Source: Fen-7 sp041494285
GTDB lineage: Archaea > Halobacteriota > Methanosarcinia > Methanotrichales > Methanotrichaceae
DNA: 59,450 nt
NCBI GenBank assembly: GCA_041494285.1
Contig: JBGQAL010000001.1
Coordinates: 1 to 59,450, forward strand
Direction: 5' to 3'
The notes under the pieces were generated by a model. That model made no database searches. It was given only the letters and a program-made list of their open reading frames with translations, and was not told the origin of the DNA. Position numbers and translations under genes: made by a program. Positions 16,325-25,120 of this stretch are shown in pieces; positions within the stretch are counted from its first letter, which is position 1, and each line of letters begins with the position of its first letter.

Positions 16325-17347
16325 TTAAGACTTTGTACAGACAAAGATATGCCTTGTAAGGCTCCTGTGAACACGATCTGTATGAATTTCTCTCACCGCG
16401 AAATTTGCCCCGGTTATGTGATCCTCTATGTGCCTCTCAGCAACAATTACTATTCGCCGTCCCGGCTTCAAAACTCTGTAGAGTTCGGCTAGGCCTTTGT
16501 CCAGGAGTTCCTCCTTGGACTCTGCCCTTATGAGAGCTGATCTGCCGTAGGGTGTGTCAAGGACAGAATTATCCACTGAGCAGTCCCTGAAAGGCAAACG
16601 CCTGGCATCGCCTGCTATCAGAGTGCAATCCAGCCTTTCCAGGTTAACTTTGGCTCCTCGAACCAGCTTCTTTTGAACATCTACCCCTACGCACTTTATG
16701 CCGACTAGACAGGCCTCGACTAGTATCCCTCCCGTGCCCGAGAAGGGATCTAATAGCAGATCGCCCTCCTTTGCCTGGGAGATGTTGACCAAAGCCCTAG
16801 CCATCCTTGGCATCAACACGCCAGGGTAGAAGAACGCCTTGAGGTGAGGCCGCCTGTCTTCAAATTCATACCGTTTTGCCCGGGCCACCTCTATGCCCAG
16901 GACGACTTTGCTGCCTGTTATAACGGCTCGCAACTCCACCACTGGCTTGGTGAGATCTGTTTTGTATCCCCGTGTGTGAAGAACTCGTCCAACCTCTCGC
17001 TCCACTTGATCGCCATGTAAAGGCGCATTTTTAACATTCCTGGCCCTCACCCTATAAGCCTTATCGGGAATCACTATGCTCATTGCCGCATCAGCCAGCG
17101 AATCCAGGTGGGCATCGCAGATAGCTAAGACCTCTATTATCCTGTGGGTCATGGCGAGCCGCGAGCCCAGGGTATGGGCATCTAGATCCTCAGCTTTCAC
17201 TATCAGGCACTGGTCCAGGCAGCACAATTCTCTGAAGCCTGAGGAATAGACCTCCAGAAGGGCTAGAGCTTCGCTCCGGGGTAGGGTATCGTGCTCCCCG
17301 GAGAGCTCGAAGGCGTAGGTGCGGGCCATGTCAAGCCGCGATTTCAA
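16325..17347 (-). CDS. tRNA (guanine-10-N2) methyltransferase, archaeal Trm-G10/Trm11 type
   Basis: The N-terminal part (about 1-140) fits a THUMP-containing module. The C-terminal SAM-dependent domain has LDPFSGTGGILVEACLVG (motif I), VGVDVQKKLVRGAKVNLE and the catalytic loop VLDTPYGRSA. The catalytic motif normally reads DPPYG; here the second residue is Thr. The enzyme would mono- and dimethylate G10 of tRNA. The frame starts with TTG at 17347, overlapping the kinase stop by four bases; ATG at 17329 (MARTYAFELSGEHDTLP) is an equally good start. It is the last gene of an operon headed by ahcY. Confidence 0.87.
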   Translation of the reverse strand: MKSRLDMARTYAFELSGEHDTLPRSEALALLEVYSSGFRELCCLDQCLIVKAEDLDAHTLGSRLAMTHRIIEVLAICDAHLDSLADAAMSIVIPDKAYRVRARNVKNAPLHGDQVEREVGRVLHTRGYKTDLTKPVVELRAVITGSKVVLGIEVARAKRYEFEDRRPHLKAFFYPGVLMPRMARALVNISQAKEGDLLLDPFSGTGGILVEACLVGIKCVGVDVQKKLVRGAKVNLERLDCTLIAGDARRLPFRDCSVDNSVLDTPYGRSALIRAESKEELLDKGLAELYRVLKPGRRIVIVAERHIEDHITGANFAVREIHTDRVHRSLTRHIFVCTKS

Positions 17348-18450
17348 TCCAGGTAGCTGTTCACATCTCTGTAGTTGAAGACCTCGGAACCAAGGACGTT
17401 CTCCATGAAGTTGAAGAGCGTTCTTCTGACATCATCGGCGAGCAGGGGATACCAGGTGGGGCTGGCCACAACCATGGCCCTGAAGGCGAAGAACGGGGCT
17501 ATGACCTCTAAGAGGGCGTCGTCTCCTGTCTTCTCCAGATACCTATCAAAGAATAGCTCGAATAGATCTTTCAAGTCGCCGGAGAGACGGAAGCTCTTCT
17601 GGACAGAGTAGAAGATGTAGTTCATGGCCATGGCAGTTATATCGTCTGCCGCCTCTCCCCACTCGCCTCTTGACCTGTCCAGGACTGTAAAATCGGTGCC
17701 TTCGCGGAACATGACATTCCAGGGGTGAAAGTCACCATGGACTTGGCAGAGCCGGTCGGTCCTGCTCCTCAGCTTCCAGCGCCACTCCACGCAGAGCTTC
17801 TCTACATCGCAAAGCTCGCCAGGATCGAGAAAGGCAGGGTTTTCCGGGTAGTCGTCCAGGATCCCGAAGATGCATTCGCCATCCCCGACGATCTCCCGGA
17901 TCTTGCGCAGATAGAGGGGCGCACAGTCCTTCTTGAGTGTGTGAATGTCTGCTAGGTAGTCTGCCAGGGCGGTGACCCTTTGGTAGTCCAGATCCGAGGC
18001 TCCCTTCTCTTTGATCCTCTCCAGGTCGAAGAAGTACTCTTTGCCCTCAACTTTCTCCATCATGAGGAAGTACTCTTTGGCTTCCCCCGAAGAAACCAAT
18101 CGCCCATCATCGGTGAAGTAGCCGACGTCCAGAGACGGCACGTGCTTAGGCAGCTTGCCAAAGGTCGCGTTCTGCCAGATCAAAATCCTGGCACGATCTG
18201 AGAAGTGGTCGTGGCCGAAGCCGTGCTGGACCCGCATAGTGGAGAGCACCGCAGAGCCGTTTTTGCCCCCAGAAACGTATTCTATGAGCAGAGGGGCACC
18301 GTAGCCGAAGCCTTTGACGTCCTCAGTTGTTGGTATTGTCTCGCCCATTCTGCGCAGGCTTTGCAGCTCCAGGTCCTGGTCAACTAGATCGCGCAGGTAG
18401 GCCTCGATGTTCTCCCGTTTGAGATCCAAGTCTAACACCCTCAATCCCAA
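17344..18450 (-). CDS. Aminoglycoside phosphotransferase-like kinase (APH fold)
   Basis: The protein has 368 residues. The APH catalytic loop VHGDFHPWNVMF (about residue 240) and the Mg-binding VLDRSRGEWGEAADD segment (about 255-270) are intact. An N-lobe lies before (about 25-150). Such kinases phosphorylate small hydroxylated substrates; the real substrate is unknown and drug resistance is not implied. It sits between ahcY (four bases upstream) and the tRNA methyltransferase (overlap of four bases), so a role with methylation by-products such as adenosine or homocysteine-linked sugars is conceivable but unproven. Confidence 0.75.
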   Translation of the reverse strand: MGLRVLDLDLKRENIEAYLRDLVDQDLELQSLRRMGETIPTTEDVKGFGYGAPLLIEYVSGGKNGSAVLSTMRVQHGFGHDHFSDRARILIWQNATFGKLPKHVPSLDVGYFTDDGRLVSSGEAKEYFLMMEKVEGKEYFFDLERIKEKGASDLDYQRVTALADYLADIHTLKKDCAPLYLRKIREIVGDGECIFGILDDYPENPAFLDPGELCDVEKLCVEWRWKLRSRTDRLCQVHGDFHPWNVMFREGTDFTVLDRSRGEWGEAADDITAMAMNYIFYSVQKSFRLSGDLKDLFELFFDRYLEKTGDDALLEVIAPFFAFRAMVVASPTWYPLLADDVRRTLFNFMENVLGSEVFNYRDVNSYLD

Positions 18451-18454
18451 TGGT

Positions 18455-19711
18455 TCAGGTTCCCGTCTGCCAGCTGTGCAGGTACTTGTCCTGCTCAGGC
18501 GTTAACTTCTCGGTCTTCAGGCCCATGGAGGCCAGTTTGAGCTCAGCCACTCTTCGGTCGATCTCTACAGGCACTGCGTATACTTTTTTCTCCAGGCTTC
18601 GCCCATGCTCCACTATGTAGCGCACGGCCAGGGCCTGATTGGCGAAGGACATATCCATGACCTCGGGAGGGTGGCCGTAGGCTGCCGCCAGGTTGATCAG
18701 CCGACCTTCGGCCAGGAGGTACAGCCGTCTTCCGTCTTTGAGCCTGTACTCGGTGACGTTGTTCTGAACATCGGTCTTCGCCACCGCCATCTTCTCAAGG
18801 GCGGGGATATCGATCTCAACGTTGAAGTGGCCGCTGTTGGCGAGGATTGCCTGGTCTTTCATCAGCTCGAAGTGCTCCCTTCGGATGACGTTAATGTCGC
18901 CTGTTAGGGTCACGAAAAGGTCTCCCAGCGGAGCAGCTTCCAGCATGGGCATGACCCGATAGCCGTCCATGGCCGCCTCCAGGGCCTTGCGCGGCTCGAT
19001 CTCCACTACTATGACGTTTGCCCCAAGCCCCTTGGCCCGCATGGCAAAGCCCCGGCCGCACCAGCCGTAGCCGCCAACCACGACGGTCTTGCCGGCAAAG
19101 AGGAAATTGGTGGCGTTCATTATGCCGTGAAGGGTGCTCTGGCCCGTGCCGTACCTATTGTCGAACATCATCTTTGTCTCGGCGTCGTTTACGGCTACGA
19201 CGGGATAGAGAAGGGCTTTGTCCGCAGCCATGGCCCGCAGGCGGACGACTCCGGTCGTCGTCTCCTCGCAGCCGCCGAACATCTGCGACGCAAGCTCAGG
19301 ATGCTCTTTGTGGACGATGGCTATTGTGTCTGCTCCATCATCCAGGGTGACATTGGGCTTGATTTCCAGGGCTTTCTTGATGCAGTCGTAGTACTCCCGA
19401 TCGTTCTCTCCCCGGAAGGCGTAGACATGCAGCCCGCGGGCAGCCAGGGCAGCAGCCACTTCATCCTGCGTAGAGAGGGGGTTTGAGCCGGTGACAGCGA
19501 TCTCCGCTCCGCCTGCTACAAGGGTTGTGATCAGGTTTGCTGTCTCCACAGTGACGTGCAGGCAGGCCACGATCCTTGCGCCTTTCAACGGTTTCTCCTT
19601 TTCGAACTCGGCTTTGATGCTCTCCAGGACGGGCATGTGACGCCTGGCCCACTCGATCCTCTTCTCGCCAGCTTCCGCCAACGCTGGATCTTTGACGACG
19701 CTCTTTTGCAT
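18455..19711 (-). CDS. ahcY: Adenosylhomocysteinase (S-adenosyl- or S-inosylhomocysteine hydrolase)
   Basis: This 418-residue NAD-dependent enzyme removes S-adenosylhomocysteine left by methyltransferases. GSNPLSTQDEVAAAL, DDGADTIAIVHKEHP, NNRYGTGQSTL-like (DNRYGTGQS), the Rossmann GGYGWCGRGFA and the C-terminal HPPEVMDMSFANQAL are all present. The open frame begins at 19759, but ATG at 19711 has GGTGAT directly upstream and gives the usual N terminus. In some methanogens this family prefers S-inosylhomocysteine, a distinction not visible here. It heads the operon with the kinase and tRNA methyltransferase. Confidence 0.95.
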   Translation of the reverse strand: MQKSVVKDPALAEAGEKRIEWARRHMPVLESIKAEFEKEKPLKGARIVACLHVTVETANLITTLVAGGAEIAVTGSNPLSTQDEVAAALAARGLHVYAFRGENDREYYDCIKKALEIKPNVTLDDGADTIAIVHKEHPELASQMFGGCEETTTGVVRLRAMAADKALLYPVVAVNDAETKMMFDNRYGTGQSTLHGIMNATNFLFAGKTVVVGGYGWCGRGFAMRAKGLGANVIVVEIEPRKALEAAMDGYRVMPMLEAAPLGDLFVTLTGDINVIRREHFELMKDQAILANSGHFNVEIDIPALEKMAVAKTDVQNNVTEYRLKDGRRLYLLAEGRLINLAAAYGHPPEVMDMSFANQALAVRYIVEHGRSLEKKVYAVPVEIDRRVAELKLASMGLKTEKLTPEQDKYLHSWQTGT

Positions 19712-19819
19712 TAAATCACCTTGAAATTTATTGATGGGGTTCTTGGCATACCAGACCATTTTTAGCTACTTAACCCAACCGGTCAGCATATTATGAACCT
19801 CGCGTATTAAGTCCCAGAC

Positions 19820-20557
19820 ATGAGCATGAAGGTCACGCTTCTAGGGACGGGTGTCGGCATCCCTCAGCCGGGCCGATCCCAGTCTGCAGTCCTGGTAGAG
19901 AACGAATTGCCACTGCTCCTGGACTGCGGAGCAGGGACACTCCTGCGGCTGGATCAGGCAGGCATCGATGTTGAGAACCTGGACGCCGTCCTGCTGACCC
20001 ACCACCACCTGGACCACGTCTCAGATCTGCTTGCTCTGGCCAATGCCCGCTACCTACGGCGGCTTCCTGGATTGGAGGTCTACGGGCCAGTCGGGACAGC
20101 AGCATGGCTTGAAACTCTGCACAGCGCCTTTCCCTACCTGGAGAATATGGAGGTGACGGCGCATGAAGTGCGGCCAATGGATGACTTCTCCGTACAGGGA
20201 TTCGACATCTTTGCCGAGGAGGCAAGGCACAGCGTCACCGCCCTGGCCTACAGGATCGAGGCGGAGGACAAAGTCCTGGTCTATTCGGGCGATACAGAGC
20301 CCTCGCCGCGCGTGGCGGCGCTAGCGGAAGGGGCTGATCTGCTGATCCACGAATGCTCCTTTCCTGAGCCCTTCGATGTGACGAACCACACAACGCCCAA
20401 AAAGTTGGGCCGTTTACTTAAGAACGTCAAGCGCGTGGTGCTCACTCATTTCTATCCCCAGGCGGAAGGATACGAAGAGGATATGGCGCGAGAGGTGAGC
20501 GAGCTGTCCGGAGCGCCGGTGTTGGCGGGATGGGACATGATGACGATGATTCTTTAG
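19820..20557 (+). CDS. MBL-fold metal-dependent hydrolase (RNase Z-like)
   Basis: This 245-residue metallo-beta-lactamase fold protein shows the N-terminal VTLLGTGVGIPQPGRSQSA, the metal motif THHHLDHVSDL, the SGDTEPSP motif and a late VLTHFYP histidine. The size and the early LGTG signature are those of the RNase Z/ElaC-like hydrolase group, but the long exosite arm of true tRNase Z is not obvious. A generic phosphodiesterase or hydrolase is the safer call. It is divergent from ahcY. Confidence 0.82.
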   Translation: MSMKVTLLGTGVGIPQPGRSQSAVLVENELPLLLDCGAGTLLRLDQAGIDVENLDAVLLTHHHLDHVSDLLALANARYLRRLPGLEVYGPVGTAAWLETLHSAFPYLENMEVTAHEVRPMDDFSVQGFDIFAEEARHSVTALAYRIEAEDKVLVYSGDTEPSPRVAALAEGADLLIHECSFPEPFDVTNHTTPKKLGRLLKNVKRVVLTHFYPQAEGYEEDMAREVSELSGAPVLAGWDMMTMIL

Positions 20558-20894
20558 ATCCTGCACAGCTTGATTCGGACCTTGTCCGCGTCTCCTCGTG
20601 TTCCTCGAAAGAAATGAAATCCTCTTTTTGCCGCTCAATGAAACGTCAAAATCGTCAATATTATTTTTGCGTTTATTTCCGATGAGATATGAAACACCTT
20701 TTAATTCAATTTATCAAAAATATTATTTTTAGGCCAAATAACCTGAGTTCTCTTATACCTTCTCGATTTCTCAGAGGTTGCCTAATGCAGACCTAGAATC
20801 TATTCTCTACTCTTCTTAAGAGTGAGCCCTATAGCAAAGATTATAATACTATACTTGAGATAGTTGGTTGTCTCGTAAATAGGTTGGTAATTTC
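20558..20894. other. AT-rich spacer upstream of the OLD-type nuclease
   Basis: Base composition drops sharply after the MBL-fold gene. A promoter-like ATTATAATAC lies near 20840. No other feature is recognised. This looks like the left border of a transferred segment. Confidence 0.35.
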
Positions 20895-22916
20895 ATGCGG
20901 TTAGAAGCCTTTCGAATTCAGAATTACAAAAGGATATCTGACACTGATTGGGTCTCCTGTCGTGATTTGACTGCATTTGTCGGCAAAAATGAAGCTGGAA
21001 AATCTGCGATTTTTCGAGGCCTTTCAAAGCTAAACCCATCAGATGGTCAGAAGTATGATGGCCTAAAGGAATTCCCGCGCAGCCGCTATACCGATGAATT
21101 TGCTTTACAGGATTGGCCCGTGGCTACTGGTCGTTTCTCACTTGATAAAGATGAGCGAGACGAACTTATTGAGATTTGCCCTCTTTTAGATAATATCAGT
21201 GGAATTGAAGTTACTCGTCTTTACTCATCAACGCTTGAGATATCCTTCAAGCCTGAATCTAATATAAAATTTCCGAAATCAAAAGAATTAAAGGAAATTA
21301 TCGATGAGATAATTGAGAAAGCTCAAACCTTGACTGCACCTGAAGGCAAAGGCGATATCTTGGGTCAAATGAAACAAGGTATTACTAACGAATTAGAACA
21401 GGCCAAAAAGCAATTGCCACAAGATAATAATGTAGTTCCAAAGGATCGTTTTGATCAAGCTCTCAGAATTGTGACAATGAAAACAAATGAAGATTGGCAG
21501 AGGCAGCTATTTGATCCAATATTATCCCAGCTCAGACATGTGATTGAACAATACTCAATCAATGAGACAATTAGGGAAGCAGAGAAGTGGGTAAAAGATC
21601 ATCTACCTCAATTTGTTTACTTTGAAGATTATAATGTTATCAATAGTGCAATATTTATTCCCACATTTGCGCAACAGGTTGCGAGTAAGCAAAATGATCC
21701 GCGAGTTAGAACCTCGCTTTGTCTTTTCAAGCATGTCGGTCTCGACATAACAAAATTTGCAAACATAGGTCGCCATCAACCTGGCCAGCCTGAGAATCAA
21801 GATATTAGACGGCAAATAGATGAACGAACTATCCTTGCATCCTCCGCGTCAAGTGCAATGACAAAAAAATTCGGTGATTGGTGGGACCAACATAGGCATC
21901 AATTCAGATATCAAATAGATGGAGACTATTTCCGTGTATGGGTCTCTGACGAGCAAGATCCGAGCTGGATAGAATTAGAGCAAAGGAGTGCCGGAATGCA
22001 GTATTTCTTTTCTTTCTTCCTGATTTTCTTAGTCGAAGCTGAAGGTGCCCATAAAAATAGCATCTTGCTCTTAGATGGACCTGCTTTGCACCTTCACGGC
22101 ACAGCACAATCAAAGGTGGTCAAGTTCCTGGAAAAACTTTCCAAGGACAATCAGACACTTTATTCAACTCATTCACCGTTCATGATTGACGTAGACCACC
22201 TCGAAAATGTTCGAGTAGTTTCCGAAGATGAAAATGGAACAACAAGAGTCTCTGAAGATGTTTGGCCAAGAGATAGTGATACACTCTTTCCGTTACAGGC
22301 TGCGTTAGGATACCAACTAGCTCAAAGCTTATTCATATCAAAAAGGCAGCTCATTGTGGAAGGAATAACCGATATGTGGCTCATTAAGGCTTTTGACCAA
22401 GCATTTGCAAAAAGAGGCAAACCAGGAATTCGTTCCGACGTAGTGATAATACCAGCTGCAGGAATACGGAACCTCTTGCCGCTTGCTAGCATGCTCATCG
22501 GCCATAAAACGGAAGTAGTTGCCCTATTGGACGGAGACGAACCTGCTCGCAGGGAAGGAGAAAAGCTACACAATAAGCTTCTTGCAAAGACTTTGTTTAT
22601 TGGGGATTTTACAAATAATAAAAATGCTGAAATTGAAGATATATTTACAGAAGATGAATATATTTCCGCCATGAAGGAAGCCTATCCTGGGATCGAAATA
22701 GCATTTGATTCTTCTGAAAAAGCAATAGCTGGCGTTATCAATAAGATCCAAGCATTATTTAAACGCAAAGAACTTGGTAAATTTGAAAAATGGAAGCCTG
22801 CGGAAATCTTGCGTGATAGAATCGTTGATGCTCCCGAAAACATATCTGACAATGCCTATAATATAATTAGCAAGGTTTTCGAAGGGGCAAATATTCTATT
22901 CTCCAAATCGATTTAG
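20895..22916 (+). CDS. OLD-family ATPase with C-terminal TOPRIM nuclease domain
   Basis: The protein has 673 residues. An ABC-type ATPase occupies about 1-460: Walker A GKNEAGKS at 30-37, a Walker B region SILLLDGPALHLHG near 390, then YSTHSPFMIDVDHL. A TOPRIM domain follows, with the acidic motifs VEGITD near 487 and LLDGDEPARREG near 547. The usual Walker B catalytic glutamate is replaced by Gly (LLLDG rather than LLLDE). OLD-family proteins are DNA nucleases, many acting in phage defence alone or with a partner helicase. No partner gene lies here, which fits a class 1-like stand-alone protein. Its A/T-rich codon use contrasts with the neighbours and suggests horizontal acquisition. Confidence 0.85.
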   Translation: MRLEAFRIQNYKRISDTDWVSCRDLTAFVGKNEAGKSAIFRGLSKLNPSDGQKYDGLKEFPRSRYTDEFALQDWPVATGRFSLDKDERDELIEICPLLDNISGIEVTRLYSSTLEISFKPESNIKFPKSKELKEIIDEIIEKAQTLTAPEGKGDILGQMKQGITNELEQAKKQLPQDNNVVPKDRFDQALRIVTMKTNEDWQRQLFDPILSQLRHVIEQYSINETIREAEKWVKDHLPQFVYFEDYNVINSAIFIPTFAQQVASKQNDPRVRTSLCLFKHVGLDITKFANIGRHQPGQPENQDIRRQIDERTILASSASSAMTKKFGDWWDQHRHQFRYQIDGDYFRVWVSDEQDPSWIELEQRSAGMQYFFSFFLIFLVEAEGAHKNSILLLDGPALHLHGTAQSKVVKFLEKLSKDNQTLYSTHSPFMIDVDHLENVRVVSEDENGTTRVSEDVWPRDSDTLFPLQAALGYQLAQSLFISKRQLIVEGITDMWLIKAFDQAFAKRGKPGIRSDVVIIPAAGIRNLLPLASMLIGHKTEVVALLDGDEPARREGEKLHNKLLAKTLFIGDFTNNKNAEIEDIFTEDEYISAMKEAYPGIEIAFDSSEKAIAGVINKIQALFKRKELGKFEKWKPAEILRDRIVDAPENISDNAYNIISKVFEGANILFSKSI

Positions 22917-23296
22917 ATAAAATTCATGGTCAGATTATATTTTATATTCATCGATGTCATTTCCTGTTCTCTGTGCAAAAAAGCTGGCGATTAATGAGTT
23001 ATAGAACGATATCACGGCGTCTTTGGAGGATAAGCGCTACATGAATTCTGAAAGCCACTGAAGCTAAACGATTCTTTTAGTGAGTACGTTTCCGACAGGA
23101 TGGCACATCGCGCGGCAAGCTACGGAGCATCCAAGGAACCGCCGCGTGAAAATGAAGCCAAGCTACGCAGATCCATCTCTAAGTTGAATAAGCATTTCCC
23201 TTAATCCCATTCGCAGCGAACAGAGGGTATTACGTTTAAAAATAATGCACTGGTTAATAATATTCAACGCCAAATATTACCAAAAAAATGAAGGCG
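22917..23296. other. Intergenic region downstream of the OLD-type nuclease
   Basis: About 380 bases separate the nuclease from the flavin-type protein gene. I find no open frame with coding character, no tRNA and no clear att-type repeat. Composition rises back to the genome average within it, so it may contain the right border of the acquired segment. Confidence 0.35.
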
Positions 23297-23701
23297 TCAA
23301 GCTATCTGTTTCCCCGCCGCCGGTCCCCACATGGCGTTATAGATCTCGGTGATCTTGACCATGACGCAGCCCTTGGCCGGTAGCTTGTTGTTGATTCCAA
23401 GCACCCATTCTCTCATTTGGTTGAAGTTCTCGCCTTCCTTGCAGAGGGTGGCATTGCCCTTGATCTGGAAGGACTTCTTAGTATCCGAGCTGTAGCATAG
23501 GATGGATATCTTGGGGTTCTCCATAAGGTTGGCAGCGGTCTTGTAGAAGAAGTTGTCAGCAATCATCAACGTCTCGTCGTCGACGATCTTCAATAGTCCG
23601 ATGAAGACGACGTTCGGAACTCCTTTCTTGCTGGCGGTTGCTATCGGCACAGGCTTTTGCTTCTCCAGGGTCTCCCTAACTTCAGCAGGCATCTTTACCA
23701 T
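23297..23701 (-). CDS. Pyridoxamine 5'-phosphate oxidase-like (split-barrel flavin) protein
   Basis: The 134-residue split-barrel protein has KPVPIATASKKGVPNVVFIG at the N terminus, DNFFYKTAANLMENPKISILCY and SFQIKGNATL, typical of the PNPOx-like family that binds FMN, F420 or haem. Substrate unknown. The ATG at 23701 follows GGTGATGTA. It lies 30 bases downstream of cfbB on the same strand and may be co-transcribed. Confidence 0.85.
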   Translation of the reverse strand: MVKMPAEVRETLEKQKPVPIATASKKGVPNVVFIGLLKIVDDETLMIADNFFYKTAANLMENPKISILCYSSDTKKSFQIKGNATLCKEGENFNQMREWVLGINNKLPAKGCVMVKITEIYNAMWGPAAGKQIA

Positions 23702-23731
23702 TACATCACCGCCCGAGAGTTGTGCTGCAAT

Positions 23732-25120
23732 TTATTTAGCTCTTGTGCAGGTCAGAAGAAAATTGGAGGGGAAGCCTCTGTAAGAAGCGGCGTGCAGATG
23801 AGAGTAGCTGGCCACCATGTTGTTCTCTACGACCCCGTCGAGACTGCCCTGGATGCCTGTACCGCGGTCCAGCTTTATGGCGTACTCGACCTTCTCTTTT
23901 TCATCCATGACAAGCTCGGAGTGGTGGAATTCATGGCCCAGGAGGCTTGAGCCCGCGGGCCCCAGCAGGCAGTCGCGAGCTAGCATACCGGAGACGTAGC
24001 TTACCACCCGGATCTGACCCTTGCGGACTTTTCCGGGCACCAGGCCGACCATATCATGCCTCTCGCCATCCCAATCGATCTCCCTGGCCAGGTACATCAG
24101 CCCGCCGCACTCCGCGTAGATAGGAAGCCCCGTTTCATGCGCCTGCTGGATGGACGCGAGCATGGACGAGTTTCTCGACAGCTCCGCCGCGTACAGCTCC
24201 GGATACCCTCCGCCGATGTAGATGCCGTCCACCTGCGGAAGCTCTTTGTCGTGCACCGGGCTGAAAGGAACGACCTGTGCGCCAGCCAGCTCCATCAGCT
24301 CCAGGTTGTCCCGGTAGTAGAAGTTGAAGGCCTCGTCCAGGGCTACGCCGATCCTCAAGCCCAGGCCGTGTTCATTTCTTCTGTAGAGATCGGGCTCTGG
24401 AGCTTCCAGGGGCTCTGCCTGGGCTGCAATCTCCAGGATTCGGTCAATGTCCAGCCCTTCCTCCACGATCTCGCGGATTCTGTCCAGCCGCTGGACGAAT
24501 CCATCGTGCCTGGCCTCGCCCTCCAGCATGGGCACCAATCCCAGATGTCGCATTGCCAGATGCATGGACTCGTCCCTGGGGATGACGCCCACGACCTCCA
24601 CGCCAGCATACCGTTCGATCTCCTCTCTAGCCTTCCGGGCATGCCTCTCGCTGCCCACTTTGTTCAGGATGACCCCTTTTATGTTGACCTGGGGATCGAA
24701 GTCTATGTAGCCCTTGACCAGGGCGGCAGCCGAACGAGTTATGGACCGGGCGTCCACCACGAAGATCACAGGAGTCTTCAGGATCTTGGCGATCTGGGCC
24801 GTGGATCCGAGGTCCCCCTCGTATCCTTCGTAGAGGCCGCGCACCCCCTCGATCACTGAAACGTCTGCACCCTCCTCTGCATGGGAATAGACCTCGTTAA
24901 CCGTCCTCTCAGGCATGAGGTAGCCGTCCAGGTTTCGGCACGGCCTTCCAGTTATCCAGCTATGATAAGAAGGGTCGATGTAGTCCATCGCCACCTTGAA
25001 GGGCTGGACACGGAGGCCGCGGTTGCACAGAGCAGAGAGCAAGCCTGCCACTATGGTTGTCTTGCCGCTGGAGCTTCTGTCTCCTGCGAGTAGAACCCGA
25101 GCTGCATGGCCTGAGGTCAT
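23732..25120 (-). CDS. cfbB: Ni-sirohydrochlorin a,c-diamide synthase (cobyrinate a,c-diamide synthase family)
   Basis: The 462-residue protein has an N-terminal dethiobiotin-synthase-like ATPase (LLAGDRSSSGKTTIVAGLL at about 9-27) and a C-terminal glutamine amidotransferase with the nucleophile in YAECGGLMYLA (about 340). It amidates the a- and c-acetate side chains of Ni-sirohydrochlorin on the way to coenzyme F430, the cofactor of methyl-coenzyme M reductase. Family members also act on cobyrinate. The start codon overlaps the cfbC stop (ATGA), tying it to F430 synthesis. Confidence 0.9.
   Translation of the reverse strand: MTSGHAARVLLAGDRSSSGKTTIVAGLLSALCNRGLRVQPFKVAMDYIDPSYHSWITGRPCRNLDGYLMPERTVNEVYSHAEEGADVSVIEGVRGLYEGYEGDLGSTAQIAKILKTPVIFVVDARSITRSAAALVKGYIDFDPQVNIKGVILNKVGSERHARKAREEIERYAGVEVVGVIPRDESMHLAMRHLGLVPMLEGEARHDGFVQRLDRIREIVEEGLDIDRILEIAAQAEPLEAPEPDLYRRNEHGLGLRIGVALDEAFNFYYRDNLELMELAGAQVVPFSPVHDKELPQVDGIYIGGGYPELYAAELSRNSSMLASIQQAHETGLPIYAECGGLMYLAREIDWDGERHDMVGLVPGKVRKGQIRVVSYVSGMLARDCLLGPAGSSLLGHEFHHSELVMDEKEKVEYAIKLDRGTGIQGSLDGVVENNMVASYSHLHAASYRGFPSNFLLTCTRAK

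Noticed and set aside
17344..18450. Antibiotic resistance phosphotransferase
   Set aside because: Only the general APH kinase fold is visible; operon context with ahcY points to a metabolic kinase.
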